From: Amycolatopsis bartoniae
GTDB lineage: Bacteria; Actinomycetota; Actinomycetes; Mycobacteriales; Pseudonocardiaceae
DNA length: 64,000 bases
Assembly (NCBI RefSeq): GCF_014191255.1
Contig: NZ_JACHWH010000001.1
Span: 1,984,001 to 2,048,000 of the forward strand
Reading direction: 5' to 3'
Shown here in pieces: positions 52,862 through 63,667 of the stretch. The translations under genes and the position numbers were made by a program. The first letter of the stretch is position 1. Each line of letters opens with the position of its first letter. The notes under the pieces are model-generated. The model did not search any database. It saw only the letters and a program-made list of their open reading frames with translations, and was not told the DNA's origin.

Positions 52862-55060
52862 ATGCGCGCTCGGACCCCCGTGGCCTGGGGCGTCGTGCTC
52901 CTCGCCTGGCTCGGCGCGCACCTGGCCACCGGCACCCCGTGGCCCGAGCTCGCCCAGTGGGCGCTCGCCGTGGTGCCGGGGGTGCTGTTGCCCGGCTTCG
53001 CGCTCGTCCGCGCCGCCCGCCCGGCGCCCGCCCCGCTGGTCGAGGACGTGGCGTGGGCCGCGGTCGCGGGCTGCCTGGTGGCGATGGCCGGCTGGGCGCT
53101 CGACGTGGTCCTGCCGTGGGCGCCGCCGCCGTGGCTCGTGGGCCCGGTGTGCACGGCGGTCCTGCTGGCGTTCGGCCGCACGCGGCGGCGGGTCCTGGCC
53201 CGGCCCGCGCCCGGCTGGGGCACCGGCGCGAACCTGTGGCTCGCGGGCGCGCTGCTGGTCGCGGTGGCCTGGATGACCACCGACTACCTGCGCTACAACC
53301 CGCTCGACCCCGGCCCCGGCGGGCACACGTACTACTACGACACGATCTTCCAGGTCGCCGTCACGGGCGAAATGCGGCACACGCTGTGGCCCACCTATCC
53401 GCTGGTGCACGGCGAGCCCTACTCGTACCACTGGTTCCTGCACGCGATCACCGCGCACCTGACCACCGGCACCGGCGTGGACCCGTTCGACGCGCTGCTG
53501 CGGCTCGTGCCGACCACGCTGTTCCCGGCGGTCGTCCTGCTCTCGGCCGTCGTCGCGCGGCGCGTGGCGGACAGCGTGCGGGCCGGCGTCGTGTGCGCGG
53601 GGCTGCTCACGGTGACCGGCGCCACGGTGGCCACCGTGTGGTCGACCGACGGCCAGGCACCGCTCATGATCCAGTCGTACTGGGCGTCCTCGCTCACGTC
53701 GGAGTTCGGGTGGCTGCCCACGGTCGCGGTGGCGGGGTGCGTGGTCGCGGTGCTCCGGCGCTCGGCGGCGGACTCGGCGGTGCCCGTCGCGTTGCTCGTG
53801 CCGCTGGTGCTGCTCGCGGCGGGGGCGAAGTCGGCGGACCTGGCGGTGCTGCTCGGCGGCACCGTGCTGGCGTTCTGCGTCCTGGTGGTCCGTCGCAAGT
53901 GGACGGCCATGCCTCGGGTGGTAGGGGTGAACCTGTTGCTGGGCGGGGTTTTGCTCGTCGCCCGGCTCACGATGTACGGCGGCGGCGAGTACGGGCTGCA
54001 GGTCGCGCCGCTGGGCGCGCTCCGGCAGACGGCGCGCCAGACGTTCCCCGGTGCCGTGACGCCGAGCGGCAGCGATCTGTTCCTGGCGCAGCCGCACGTG
54101 CCGCTCGTGCCCCTGCTCGCCGCGGCGGTGCTGTACCTGCTGCCGCTGCTGCCCCGCCTGGCCGGGTTCGTGCCCCTGCTGCGGCGGCGGCCGCTCGACC
54201 CCACGATGTGGATCTTCCTCGGCTCGACGATCGCCGGGCTCGGCGCGATGCTGGTGTTCCGGCAGCCGGGGAACTCGAACATCTACTTCCTCGTCGCCGC
54301 CTATCCGGTCGGGCTGATCGGCTCGGCGTGGGGCGTCAACACGCTGCGCTGGACTCCGGCGAGGGTCGCGGGCGGCCTGGCCATCGGGCTGGGCCTGACG
54401 CTGGTCGTCGCCTGGCTCTCGGGGACGCACCCGCCGAAGTCGATCACCGGCTGGCTGTTGCCGCTCGGGGTGGTCGCGGTGGCCCTCGTGCTGCTCGCGG
54501 GCGTGTGGCGCCGGGCCGCGGTCGTCATGTTCGCGGTGCTCGGCACGGGTCTGCTGTCGACGGGCCTGTACCTGACGCAGACGTCGACGCAGCCGAGCTA
54601 CAACAAGGCCGTCACACAGGCTGAGGGCCTTCCGGTGACGCGCGACGAGCTGGCCGCCGGCCGCTGGCTGGACCAGCACGCGGGCGCGGACGACGTGCTC
54701 GCGGTGAACCGGGTGTGCACCCAGCAGTCACCGGACGTGTGCACGGCGAAGCTGTTCGACCTGGGGGCGTTCGCGCAGCTGGAGGTGGACGTCGGGGGCT
54801 GGGCGTACGCGGTGCGGAACCTGGACTCGGCGTGGCACAGCACAGTCTGGTACGCCGACCAGCCGTTCTGGGACCAGCAGCGGCTGGACGAGGAGCTGGC
54901 GGCCTTCCGCACCCCGTCGCCGCAAACGCTTGCGGCACTGTCCGCGCGGGGCGTCCGGTGGCTGGTGGCCGACACCCGCGCGCCCGTGGACGTGGCGGGC
55001 CTCGACGCGCTGGCGCCCCGGGCGCTGACCCTGCCCACGGTGATCGTCTGGCGTTGGTAG
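52862..55060 (+). CDS. Polytopic membrane protein, GT-C-like
   Basis: 732 residues. About twelve hydrophobic spans in the first 580 residues, with a loop near residue 160 rich in HTYYYDTIFQVAVTGEM and YPLVHGEPYSYHWFLHA, leave a soluble C-terminal part (about 590-732). The acidic, Asp/Glu-containing first loops and such Y/H-rich loops are a feature of GT-C glycosyltransferases (mannosyl, arabinosyl). I do not recognise a subfamily. It may attach sugars to lipids, proteins or wall polymers. It is flanked on both sides by hairpin terminators. Confidence 0.7.
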   Translation: MRARTPVAWGVVLLAWLGAHLATGTPWPELAQWALAVVPGVLLPGFALVRAARPAPAPLVEDVAWAAVAGCLVAMAGWALDVVLPWAPPPWLVGPVCTAVLLAFGRTRRRVLARPAPGWGTGANLWLAGALLVAVAWMTTDYLRYNPLDPGPGGHTYYYDTIFQVAVTGEMRHTLWPTYPLVHGEPYSYHWFLHAITAHLTTGTGVDPFDALLRLVPTTLFPAVVLLSAVVARRVADSVRAGVVCAGLLTVTGATVATVWSTDGQAPLMIQSYWASSLTSEFGWLPTVAVAGCVVAVLRRSAADSAVPVALLVPLVLLAAGAKSADLAVLLGGTVLAFCVLVVRRKWTAMPRVVGVNLLLGGVLLVARLTMYGGGEYGLQVAPLGALRQTARQTFPGAVTPSGSDLFLAQPHVPLVPLLAAAVLYLLPLLPRLAGFVPLLRRRPLDPTMWIFLGSTIAGLGAMLVFRQPGNSNIYFLVAAYPVGLIGSAWGVNTLRWTPARVAGGLAIGLGLTLVVAWLSGTHPPKSITGWLLPLGVVAVALVLLAGVWRRAAVVMFAVLGTGLLSTGLYLTQTSTQPSYNKAVTQAEGLPVTRDELAAGRWLDQHAGADDVLAVNRVCTQQSPDVCTAKLFDLGAFAQLEVDVGGWAYAVRNLDSAWHSTVWYADQPFWDQQRLDEELAAFRTPSPQTLAALSARGVRWLVADTRAPVDVAGLDALAPRALTLPTVIVWRW

Positions 55061-55062
55061 GA

Positions 55063-55102
55063 CAACGCCCCCTCGCCGAAGGGGGACGGCGAGGGGGCGT
55101 TG
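55063..55102. terminator. Bidirectional hairpin terminator, 16-bp stem
   Basis: CAACGCCCCCTCGCCG pairs with CGGCGAGGGGGCGTTG across an eight-base loop, between the convergent stops of the GT-C-like gene and the acyl-CoA dehydrogenase. Confidence 0.85.
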
Positions 55103-55115
55103 CGGTTCGTGGGCG

Positions 55116-56285
55116 TCAGCCGAGGATGCCGCTGACCTTCACGTGGCCCTTGAGCAGGTTCCGCGCGATGGTGCGGCGCTGGATCTCGTCGGTGCCCTCG
55201 TAGATGCGCAGCAGGCGCAGCTCGCGGTACCAGCGCTCCACCGGCAGCTCGCGGGTGTAGCCCATGCCGCCGTGGATCTGCAGGACGCGGTCGACGATCT
55301 CGTTCGCCTTCTGGCCGCCGTACAGCTTCGCGATCGACTGCGCGTGCCGCGAGTCGATGCCCTGGTCGACCTGCCACGCCGCGTGCAGCACCAGCCAGCG
55401 CAGCGCCTCCAGCTCGACGCCGGAGTCCGCGATCATCCACTGGATCGCCTGCCGCTCGGCGATGGGCGCGCCGAACGTGTGCCGCGTGTTGGCGTGGTCG
55501 ATCGCCATCTGCAGCAGCCGCTCGCAGGAGCCGATCGCGTGCGCGGGCAGGATGTAGCGGCCGCGGCCGATCCACTGCATGGCCAGCTCGAAGCCCTTGC
55601 CGACCTCGCCGAGGATCTGCGTCTCGGGCACGCGCACGTCCTGGAAGATCAGCGACGCCGGGCCCCACTCGCCCATGGTGTCGATGTACTCGGACTTCCA
55701 GCCCATCTCACGGTCGACGAGGAAGCACGTGACGCCGCCGTTCGCGCCCTTCTCGGGGTCGGTGACCGCGAAGACCATCACGAAGTCGGCCTCGTTGCCA
55801 CCGGTGATGAAGGTCTTCTCGCCGTTGATGATCCAGTCCGCGCCGTCCTTGCGCGCGGAGGTCCGGATGGCCTTCGCGTCGGACCCGGCGCCCGGCTCGG
55901 TGATCGCGAAGCACGACTTGCGGTCCCCGGCGATCGTCGGCAGGAGGTAACGCTCCTTCTGCTCGTCGTTCGCGTGGAACAGGATGTTGTCCGCCGCGCC
56001 GCCGAACCGGAACGGGACGAACGTGCGGCCCAGCTCGGCCTCCAGCAGCGCCGTCATCACCGCGGACAGGCCCATGCCGCCGTACTCTTCGGGCGTCTGG
56101 ATGCCCCAGAACCCGGACTGCTTCGCCTTGAGCTGCAGTTCTCGGAGTTCGTCGGCGGTGACGCCCGGCTGCCCGGCGCGCTCGCGGCGGAGCACCTCCT
56201 GCTCCATCGGCATCAGCTCTCGCTGCACGAAGGTGCGCACCCAGTCACGCACCTCGCGCTCTTCCGTGCTCAGGGTGAAGTCCAT
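55116..56285 (-). CDS. Acyl-CoA dehydrogenase
   Basis: 389 residues from ATG 56285, GGAGAGG upstream. FAITEPGAGSDAKAIRT is the FAD/substrate signature, and NGEKTFITGGNEADF a family motif. The last part has QIHGGMGYTRELPVERWYRE and RIYEGTDEIQRRTIARN, with the usual catalytic Glu or its neighbours. Length is normal. It oxidises an acyl-CoA and reduces ETF. The promoter contains a TetR-like palindrome (56307), so it is likely regulated by an acyl-CoA-responsive repressor. Confidence 0.92.
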   Translation of the reverse strand: MDFTLSTEEREVRDWVRTFVQRELMPMEQEVLRRERAGQPGVTADELRELQLKAKQSGFWGIQTPEEYGGMGLSAVMTALLEAELGRTFVPFRFGGAADNILFHANDEQKERYLLPTIAGDRKSCFAITEPGAGSDAKAIRTSARKDGADWIINGEKTFITGGNEADFVMVFAVTDPEKGANGGVTCFLVDREMGWKSEYIDTMGEWGPASLIFQDVRVPETQILGEVGKGFELAMQWIGRGRYILPAHAIGSCERLLQMAIDHANTRHTFGAPIAERQAIQWMIADSGVELEALRWLVLHAAWQVDQGIDSRHAQSIAKLYGGQKANEIVDRVLQIHGGMGYTRELPVERWYRELRLLRIYEGTDEIQRRTIARNLLKGHVKVSGILG

Positions 56286-56306
56286 CGGGTGCCTCTCCAC
56301 GGGGTT

Positions 56307-56322
56307 ACTAAGCGCTTGCTTA
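56307..56322 (-). promoter_or_regulatory. TetR-type operator upstream of the acyl-CoA dehydrogenase
   Basis: ACTAAGCGCTTGCTTA holds TAAGC and GCTTA as inverted arms, 22 bases before the gene's ATG. Read on the minus strand, AGCAAGCGCTTAGT fits AnCAAGnnCTTGnT, the KstR2-type site, with one mismatch. The protein that binds it is not identified. Confidence 0.5.
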
Positions 56323-56375
56323 CCCTCCAGGCTAGCGCACGTGGCGGAGGGGGAAAACCCGGTAGGTTGGGGTTC

Positions 56376-57044
56376 GTGATCGAGTGCGCGATCTGGTGGG
56401 CAGCGCCGCTGCCGAACGATCCGGAGTACCTCACGCTGCTGGACGAGCCCGAGCAGGGGAGGCATCGGGCGTACCGGCTGGAGATCGACCAGCGCCGTTT
56501 CCTGACGGGCCGCGTGATGGCCAAGACGGTGCTCGGCGAGCGCCTGGGGTTGTCGGCGCAGGAGGTCCGCTTCGACGCGACGTGCGACGACTGCGGAAAG
56601 CCCCACGGCAAGCCGAGGATCAAGGGTGTGGAATTCTCGATTTCTCATTCGGGCGACCGAATCGGCCTGGCGGTGACCACGGCCCCGGTGGGCCTGGACG
56701 TCGAGACGGAGAATCGCAAAGCGGACGATTCGCTGATTTCCTATGCTCTGAACGAGGCGGAGCAGAAGGCATTGAACGGCCTCTCCGCCGCGGAACGAGC
56801 AAGCGCTTTCTTCCAGTACTGGACAAGGAAGGAAGCGTTGATGAAGGCCACCGGCAAGGGCCTGAAAATCCCCTTGCAAAGCATCACCCTGGACGGCGCA
56901 CGCCTGGCAGCCTCCACCCACGCGGCACTGAACCCGAACTCGACCTGGCTACAGGACCTGACCCCAGGCGAAGGCTACCGAGCAGCAGTAGCAATCCTGA
57001 CCACAGAAAACGTGACAACGACAGAAACAAACTGGCACCCATAG
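56376..57044 (+). CDS. 4'-phosphopantetheinyl transferase (Sfp-type)
   Basis: 222 residues from GTG 56376. GVEFSISHSGDRIGLAV, GLDVETENR and FFQYWTRKEALMKATGKGL are the three conserved motifs of Sfp-type enzymes, with the Mg-binding Asp-x-Glu in LDVE. The enzyme attaches phosphopantetheine to acyl, aryl or peptidyl carrier proteins. It has a CxxC pair early on (TCDDCGKPHGKP), common in this actinobacterial subgroup. No secondary-metabolite cluster is next to it, so it may be a general-purpose enzyme. Divergent from the acyl-CoA dehydrogenase. Confidence 0.94.
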   Translation: MIECAIWWAAPLPNDPEYLTLLDEPEQGRHRAYRLEIDQRRFLTGRVMAKTVLGERLGLSAQEVRFDATCDDCGKPHGKPRIKGVEFSISHSGDRIGLAVTTAPVGLDVETENRKADDSLISYALNEAEQKALNGLSAAERASAFFQYWTRKEALMKATGKGLKIPLQSITLDGARLAASTHAALNPNSTWLQDLTPGEGYRAAVAILTTENVTTTETNWHP

Positions 57045-57381
57045 CAACCCCCGCCCGCCAACCTCACCCGCCGACGAAAGCCGCCCGGCACACGCCCAGG
57101 CCTCCCCCGTCCCCGATCCCCAGCTGCATTAGCGGTTGGCTCACCGGGTCAAGGGTCGCGCAGCGATCGCGAAGCGACGCCGAAGGCGCTCTTGACGCGG
57201 TGAGCCAACCGTTAAACGATCAAGGGGAAGGGGCGGGGGTGGCCGGGCGGAACGAGGGCGCCCAGCGCCCGGTCAAGTCCGCACCCAAGCCGACCACGGC
57301 TCACGCGCGAAGGCGCGCCTCAAAGTGATGGTCCTGAATCAGGCGACGGGATGATCACCCAACTCTCGGGGTCTTGGTTCC
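57045..57381. repeat. Gene-free interval with a long cruciform repeat
   Basis: 337 bases between convergent genes, without a credible gene. From 57133 to 57211, CGGTTGGCTCACCG is exactly complemented at 57198, and GTCAAG with CTTGAC after one mismatch: about 20 paired positions. The intervening part has GTCGC and GCGAC as a second, inner stem. The whole is near 79 bases and reads like a mobile palindrome (MITE or REP-type) rather than a normal terminator. The rest is GC-rich sequence without clear features. Confidence 0.65.
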
Positions 57382-58500
57382 CTACAACTCCAACCCCATC
57401 GCCCTCAGCAATGTCTGGAACTTCGCCGAGGTCTCGTCCAGTTCCGCCTTCGGGTCGGACGCCGGGACGATCCCGCCGCCCGCGTACAGCCGCAGCGAGG
57501 ACTCCGCCACCTCGGCGCACCGGATGGACACCGCCCACTCGCCGTCGCCCGCGGAGTCCATCCAGCCGACCGCCCCGGCGTAGTACCCGCGGTCGAACGG
57601 TTCCAGCTCGCTCACCAACCGCCGCGCGGCTTCCGTCGGGGTGCCGCAGATCGCGGGCGTCGGGTGGAGCGCCGCCGCCAGGTGCAGGGCCGTGATGTCC
57701 CTGTCCGCGAGCTCACCCGTCACGACCGTGCCCAGGTGCCACATCGTGGGCGTCGAGACCAGGGACGGCTCGCGCGGCACGTCCAGCGAACGGCAGAACG
57801 GGCGCAGCGTCTCGACGATCGCCTCCGTCAGCACCGCGTGCTCCAGGTGGTCCTTGCGCGACGACGCCAGGGCCTCAGCGTTCTCCCGGTCCGTCACCGG
57901 ATCCGCCGAACGGGGGGCCGAACCGGCGTGCGGGTGCGAGACCACCTGGTTCCCGACGCGCGAGAGCAGCAGCTCCGGCGTGGCTCCGACGAGCGTCCGC
58001 CCGCCGGGGAGGCCCGCCGCGAACGTGTAGGCCCCGGCCTTGTCCTTGGCCAGGTTGTGCAGGATCGCCTGCACCGGCACCTCGTCCTCGAAGTCGAGGT
58101 CCAGCGCACGGGCCAGGACGACCTTCCGCAGCCCGCCGTCCTTGAGGATCTTGATCGCGCTCGCCACGGCCTCCGCGTGCCGCACCGGCTCGGGCACGGC
58201 GCGCACGGCGACCGGCGCGCCGATGTCCTTGTGTCGGGCAGGGGCCGCCGGGCCCGCGACCTGCACGTTCTCCGGGAGCACCAGGTGACCGGGCGTGCCC
58301 GCCGTGTCGAACGGCAGCACCCCCACGGCCAGTGACCCGGGCGCCAGCGCGGCGGGGACGGCTTCACTCAGGGACGCGACGTCGGTTTCGGTGAAGGTCC
58401 GGCGGGCACCGGTCCCGAGGATCGTGCGCCGGGAGGTGCCGAAGTAGAAGTCTCCGGGCGTGTAGTCCGCGAGCAGCTGGTTGGCGTCCACACAACCCAT
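57382..58500 (-). CDS. Isochorismate synthase
   Basis: 372 residues from ATG 58500, with a GTG three codons later as an alternative. The chorismate-binding domain has GLRKVVLARALDLDF, GGRTLVGATPELLLSR, HPTPAICGTPTEAA and FDRGYYAGAVGWMD, the usual DhbC/EntC/MenF set. It converts chorismate to isochorismate. In actinobacteria this feeds menaquinone or 2,3-dihydroxybenzoate siderophores, and no other gene of either pathway is adjacent. The mIHF gene just upstream on the same strand ends with a hairpin, so the two are separate units. Confidence 0.92.
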   Translation of the reverse strand: MGCVDANQLLADYTPGDFYFGTSRRTILGTGARRTFTETDVASLSEAVPAALAPGSLAVGVLPFDTAGTPGHLVLPENVQVAGPAAPARHKDIGAPVAVRAVPEPVRHAEAVASAIKILKDGGLRKVVLARALDLDFEDEVPVQAILHNLAKDKAGAYTFAAGLPGGRTLVGATPELLLSRVGNQVVSHPHAGSAPRSADPVTDRENAEALASSRKDHLEHAVLTEAIVETLRPFCRSLDVPREPSLVSTPTMWHLGTVVTGELADRDITALHLAAALHPTPAICGTPTEAARRLVSELEPFDRGYYAGAVGWMDSAGDGEWAVSIRCAEVAESSLRLYAGGGIVPASDPKAELDETSAKFQTLLRAMGLEL

Positions 58501-58513
58501 TGTGGGCGCACTT

Positions 58514-58557
58514 CGGTGGGCACGTGGCTGCGAGTGCGTCGAGTCACGTGCCCACCG
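58514..58557 (-). terminator. Hairpin downstream of mIHF
   Basis: CGGTGGGCACGTG at 58514 is complemented by CACGTGCCCACCG at 58545 (13 bp, loop of 18), just after the mIHF stop on the minus strand and just before the isochorismate synthase start. It would end mIHF transcription or control read-through into the next gene. Confidence 0.7.
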
Positions 58558-58566
58558 GCGCCTGGC

Positions 58567-58878
58567 TTACTTGAGCGCGTCGATCAGCGCTTCGCGCTGG
58601 CGCTCGCCGAGACCGGCCGCGCGGCGGTCCGGGTCGATGCCGGCCTGCTCCAGCAGGGCGGCCACCTTGACGGCGCCGAGACCGGGCACGGCCTTGAGCA
58701 GCTGCGTGACCTTCGTCTTGCCGATGGTCTTGTCCTCCTTGGCCTTCAGCAGCACCTTGTCGATGCTCTGCTGGCCCGACTTGATGGAGGCGAGCAGCTC
58801 GGAACGCGCCTTGCGAGCCTCAGCCGCCTTGGCCAGAGCTTCCGCACGCTGCTCCGGGGTCAACGTAGGCAGAGCCAA
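58567..58878 (-). CDS. mihF: Actinobacterial integration host factor
   Basis: 103 residues, TTG start with AAGGA upstream. It starts LPTLTPEQRAEALAKAAEAR (a long basic helix), continues VTQLLKAVPGLGAVKVAALL (the helix-two-turns-helix DNA-binding part) and ends with ERQREALIDAL. This is the sIHF/mIHF family, which compacts and bends DNA and is essential in mycobacteria. In actinobacteria the gene usually stands next to gmk; here it sits between isochorismate synthase and an acyl-CoA ligase, so it may be a second copy. It is isolated by a hairpin at 58514. Confidence 0.95.
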   Translation of the reverse strand: MALPTLTPEQRAEALAKAAEARKARSELLASIKSGQQSIDKVLLKAKEDKTIGKTKVTQLLKAVPGLGAVKVAALLEQAGIDPDRRAAGLGERQREALIDALK

Positions 58879-59140
58879 CGTACTAGTCCTTCCTCTATCG
58901 GATGTCCGCTCTCGCGGCGACGGCCGGGCACCCAGCTGGTGCTTGCACGAGCAAGCGCTGGCCAGGCCGTCTGGTCCACGCGCCCAGTAAACGCCACCTG
59001 GGCCGATGCCGCGAAGTCGACACGCAGTGTCTCGCCCGGTCGGGGAGGGGTCGGCGGTTGTGGCGAGCGGGCCGACACACCACTTAGAGTTCGACGCAAC
59101 CGCAGTTCACCGTCGAACCGAGCCGCCCGGGAGTAGCACG

Positions 59141-60768
<1,628 letters not shown>

Positions 60769-60769
<1 letters not shown>

Positions 60770-61170
60770 TGGACGCCGAGGGGACCGCACTGTTCCACCA
60801 GACGATGCCGTTCACCGAGCGGCTGGGCGTGGAGGTGCTCGAACACGCTCCCGAGGTCGTGCGTTCCCGCCTGGCGTGGGAGGAGTCCCTCTGCACGCTG
60901 GGCGGGGTCCTGCACGGCGGGGTGCTCATGTCGCTCGCGGACGCCACCGCGGCGGTGTGCGCCTTCCTCAACCTGCCGGACGGGGCGAAGGGCACCACGA
61001 CGATCGAGTCGAAGACCAACTTCCTGCGTGCCGTCCGGAGCGGCCACGCCACGGCGACCTCGCGCCCGTTGCACACGGGCCGCACGGTGGTCGTGGTCGA
61101 AACGGAGATCCGGGACGACGCGGACAAGCTGGTCGCGAAGGTGACGCAGACGCAGGCAGTACTTTCGTAA
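60769..61170 (+). CDS. Hotdog-fold thioesterase (PaaI-like)
   Basis: 133 residues, ATG on the last base of the ligase stop. LGGVLHGGVLMSLADATAAVC is the hotdog helix with the catalytic Asp, and ESKTNFLRAVRSGHATATSR a typical following strand. These enzymes hydrolyse acyl- or aryl-CoA esters. Pairing with a ligase suggests proofreading or recycling of acyl-CoA in the same pathway. The frame is compact, with no extra domains. Confidence 0.92.
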
Positions 61171-61213
61171 GCAATCTCTTGGCGAACCGGTCGGGCAGCG
61201 GGAAAATCCCTTG

Positions 61214-62404
61214 ATGACCCGTAGGCGCGCCAGGAACTTGCTCATCCTGCCGGCGGTCGCGATCATGGCGACGGTGACCGCACTGCCAGCCGGCGCCGCG
61301 ACGGCGCGCGCCGGTGACGAAGCCATCAGCTACCACGAGTGGTCCGGCCCGCAGGCCCACCCCGCGGGCCGGACCACCTTCGACGGCCGGACGTACGAGT
61401 ACGCACAGTGGACCTCGCCGGAGTACCGGCCGGGCTTCAGCGCGACGCAGCTCGTCGCATCGTGGAACGCGCAGACGCCGCCGCACACGTGGCTCCAGGT
61501 CGAGGCGCAGGGCGAGACCGGCACGGGCACCGAGACGGCCTGGTACGTGATGGGCCGCTGGGCGAGTGACGACAGCGAGTTCCACCGCACGAGCGTCGAC
61601 GGCCAGGACGACGCGAACGCCCGCGTCGACGTGGACACGCTGGTGACCAAGCCGGGCGTCACGCTGCGGTCGTACCGGCTGCGCCTGACCCTGTACCGCG
61701 AGCCGGGCGCGCGGCCGGCGTCCGTGCGGTCGCTGGGCGCGATGGTGTCGAACGTGCCCGACCGGTTCGAGGTGCCGACGTCCCCGCCGGGCCGGGCGGC
61801 GGGCATCGAGCTGCCCGTGTCGCCGTACGCCCAGAACCTCCACAAAGGACACTTCCCGGAGTACGGCGGTGGCGGCGAGAACTGGTGCAGCCCCACCGCG
61901 ACCGAGATGGTCGTCGAGTACTGGGGGCGGCGCCCGAGCGAGCAGCAGCTGTCCTGGATCCCCGCCGACTACCCCGACCGCACGGTGGACTACGCGGCCC
62001 GCGGCACCTACGACTACGCCTACGAGGGCACCGGCAACTGGCCGTTCAACACCGCGTACGCCGCGGAATTCGGGCTGCGCGGGCACATCACGCGCCTGCA
62101 CTCGCTCACCGACGTCGAGAACTACATCGCGCGCGGCATCCCGGTGATCACGTCGATGTCGTTCCGCGCGGACGAGCTCGACAACGCGGGCTACGGCACG
62201 GCGGGGCACATCATGGTGGTCATCGGGTTCACCGCGAACGGCGACGTGATCGTCAACGACCCGGCGGCGAGCAGCAACGCCAACGTGCGGACGGTGTACA
62301 AGCGGGCCCAGTTCGAAAACGTCTGGCAGCGCACCAAGCGCTACAACGCCGACGGCACGGTGGCCGGCGGCCCCGGCGGGATCGCGTACATCATCACCCC
62401 CTGA
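61214..62404 (+). CDS. Secreted C39-like peptidase
   Basis: 396 residues from ATG 61214. A basic, then hydrophobic leader ([23 protein letters not shown]) is a signal peptide. About 170 residues of all-beta N-terminal domain precede the protease part: [16 protein letters not shown] (Cys), GHIMVVIGF (His) and VIVNDPAA (Asp), the C39-type papain-like triad. It probably cleaves an exported leader or peptide outside the cell. No bacteriocin or transporter genes are adjacent. It is a single-gene unit upstream of the mycothiol enzyme. Confidence 0.88.
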   Translation: MTRRRARNLLILPAVAIMATVTALPAGAATARAGDEAISYHEWSGPQAHPAGRTTFDGRTYEYAQWTSPEYRPGFSATQLVASWNAQTPPHTWLQVEAQGETGTGTETAWYVMGRWASDDSEFHRTSVDGQDDANARVDVDTLVTKPGVTLRSYRLRLTLYREPGARPASVRSLGAMVSNVPDRFEVPTSPPGRAAGIELPVSPYAQNLHKGHFPEYGGGGENWCSPTATEMVVEYWGRRPSEQQLSWIPADYPDRTVDYAARGTYDYAYEGTGNWPFNTAYAAEFGLRGHITRLHSLTDVENYIARGIPVITSMSFRADELDNAGYGTAGHIMVVIGFTANGDVIVNDPAASSNANVRTVYKRAQFENVWQRTKRYNADGTVAGGPGGIAYIITP

Positions 62405-62462
62405 TCCCACCGCTTCTGTGGCAAGCTGCGTTAGGAGCGAACAGCGAGGAGGGTGGTCGCAG

Positions 62463-63563
62463 ATGCCGCACGAGGTACCGGGAGTCGTGTCCCGCGCCAA
62501 GGGTGAACCGGTCTCGCTCGAGACGGTTCTCGTGCCGGACCCGGGTCCCGGCGAAGCGGTCGTGGCGGTGAAGGCGTGCGGGGTCTGCCACACCGACATG
62601 CACTACCGCGACGGCGGCATCAACGACGAGTACCCGTTCCTGCTGGGCCACGAGGCCGCCGGGTACGTCGAGCAGGTCGGGGAAGGCGTGACGGACCTGC
62701 GGCCGGGCGACTACGTGATCCTGAACTGGCGCGCGGTGTGCGGCGTCTGCCGGGCGTGCCGCCGTGGCAAGCCGTGGTACTGCTTCGACACCCACAACGC
62801 GGCACAGGCGATGACGCTGGCCGACGGCACGAAACTGACGCCGGCGCTGGGCATCGGCGCCTTCCTGGAGAAGACGCTCGTGCACGCCGGACAGTGCACG
62901 AAGGTCGATCCCGCCGCGGAACCGGCCGTCGCGGGGCTACTCGGCTGCGGCGTGATGGCGGGCATCGGCGCGGCGATCAACACCGGTGCGGTCGGCCGCG
63001 GCGACACCGTCGCGGTCATCGGCTGCGGTGGGGTGGGTGACGCGGCGATCGCCGGTTCGCGACTGGCGGGCGCGCGCACGATCCTCGCCATCGACACCGA
63101 CGACCGAAAGCTGGAGTGGGCCAAGGGGTTCGGCGCCACGCACACGTTCAACTCGCGCGGCAGGTCACGGGACGAGGTCGTCGAGGCGATCCAGGACGTC
63201 ACGGACTCGTTCGGCGCGGACGTGGTGATCGACGCCGTCGGCCGCCCGGAGACGTGGCAGCAGGCGTTCTACGGGCGCGACCTCGCGGGCACCGTGGTGC
63301 TGGTCGGCGTGCCGACGCCCGACATGCGGCTGAACGACATGCCGCTCGTCGACTTCTTCTCGCGCGGTGGTTCGCTCAAGTCGTCGTGGTACGGCGACTG
63401 CCTGCCCTCGCGGGACTTCCCGATGCTGGTGGATCTGTACCTGCAGGGCCGGTTGCCGCTGGAGAAGTTCGTGACCGAGCGCATCCGGGTGGACGGGGTG
63501 GAGCACGCCTTCGAGCGGATGCACCGGGGCGAGGTGCTGCGCAGCGTGGTGGAGTTCGGCTGA
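62463..63563 (+). CDS. mscR: S-(hydroxymethyl)mycothiol dehydrogenase
   Basis: 366 residues from ATG 62463, GAGGAGGG upstream. [16 protein letters not shown] (Cys ligand), [14 protein letters not shown] and [15 protein letters not shown] (structural zinc) are the class III-like pattern of the actinobacterial mycothiol-dependent formaldehyde dehydrogenase; [17 protein letters not shown] is the NAD turn. It oxidises the formaldehyde-mycothiol adduct and reduces S-nitrosomycothiol. The metallo-hydrolase gene that usually follows it is absent here; a TetR gene follows instead. Confidence 0.92.
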   Translation: MPHEVPGVVSRAKGEPVSLETVLVPDPGPGEAVVAVKACGVCHTDMHYRDGGINDEYPFLLGHEAAGYVEQVGEGVTDLRPGDYVILNWRAVCGVCRACRRGKPWYCFDTHNAAQAMTLADGTKLTPALGIGAFLEKTLVHAGQCTKVDPAAEPAVAGLLGCGVMAGIGAAINTGAVGRGDTVAVIGCGGVGDAAIAGSRLAGARTILAIDTDDRKLEWAKGFGATHTFNSRGRSRDEVVEAIQDVTDSFGADVVIDAVGRPETWQQAFYGRDLAGTVVLVGVPTPDMRLNDMPLVDFFSRGGSLKSSWYGDCLPSRDFPMLVDLYLQGRLPLEKFVTERIRVDGVEHAFERMHRGEVLRSVVEFG

Positions 63564-63603
63564 TTTCCGTTACGCCGGTTGAACGTTGTTCTCCCGCCCG
63601 CAC

Positions 63604-63632
63604 TTCGCAAGGGTGCCGTGATCGTCTAGTAT
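63604..63632 (+). promoter_or_regulatory. Candidate promoter of the last TetR gene
   Basis: TTCGCA at 63604 and TAGTAT at 63627 are separated by 17 bases, 36 bases before the ATG at 63668. The spacing is ideal and the elements moderate, consistent with a sigma-70-type promoter. Confidence 0.4.
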
Positions 63633-63667
63633 CGCGCGCCTGAAACGTGAAGAGGGCACGGTGACAC

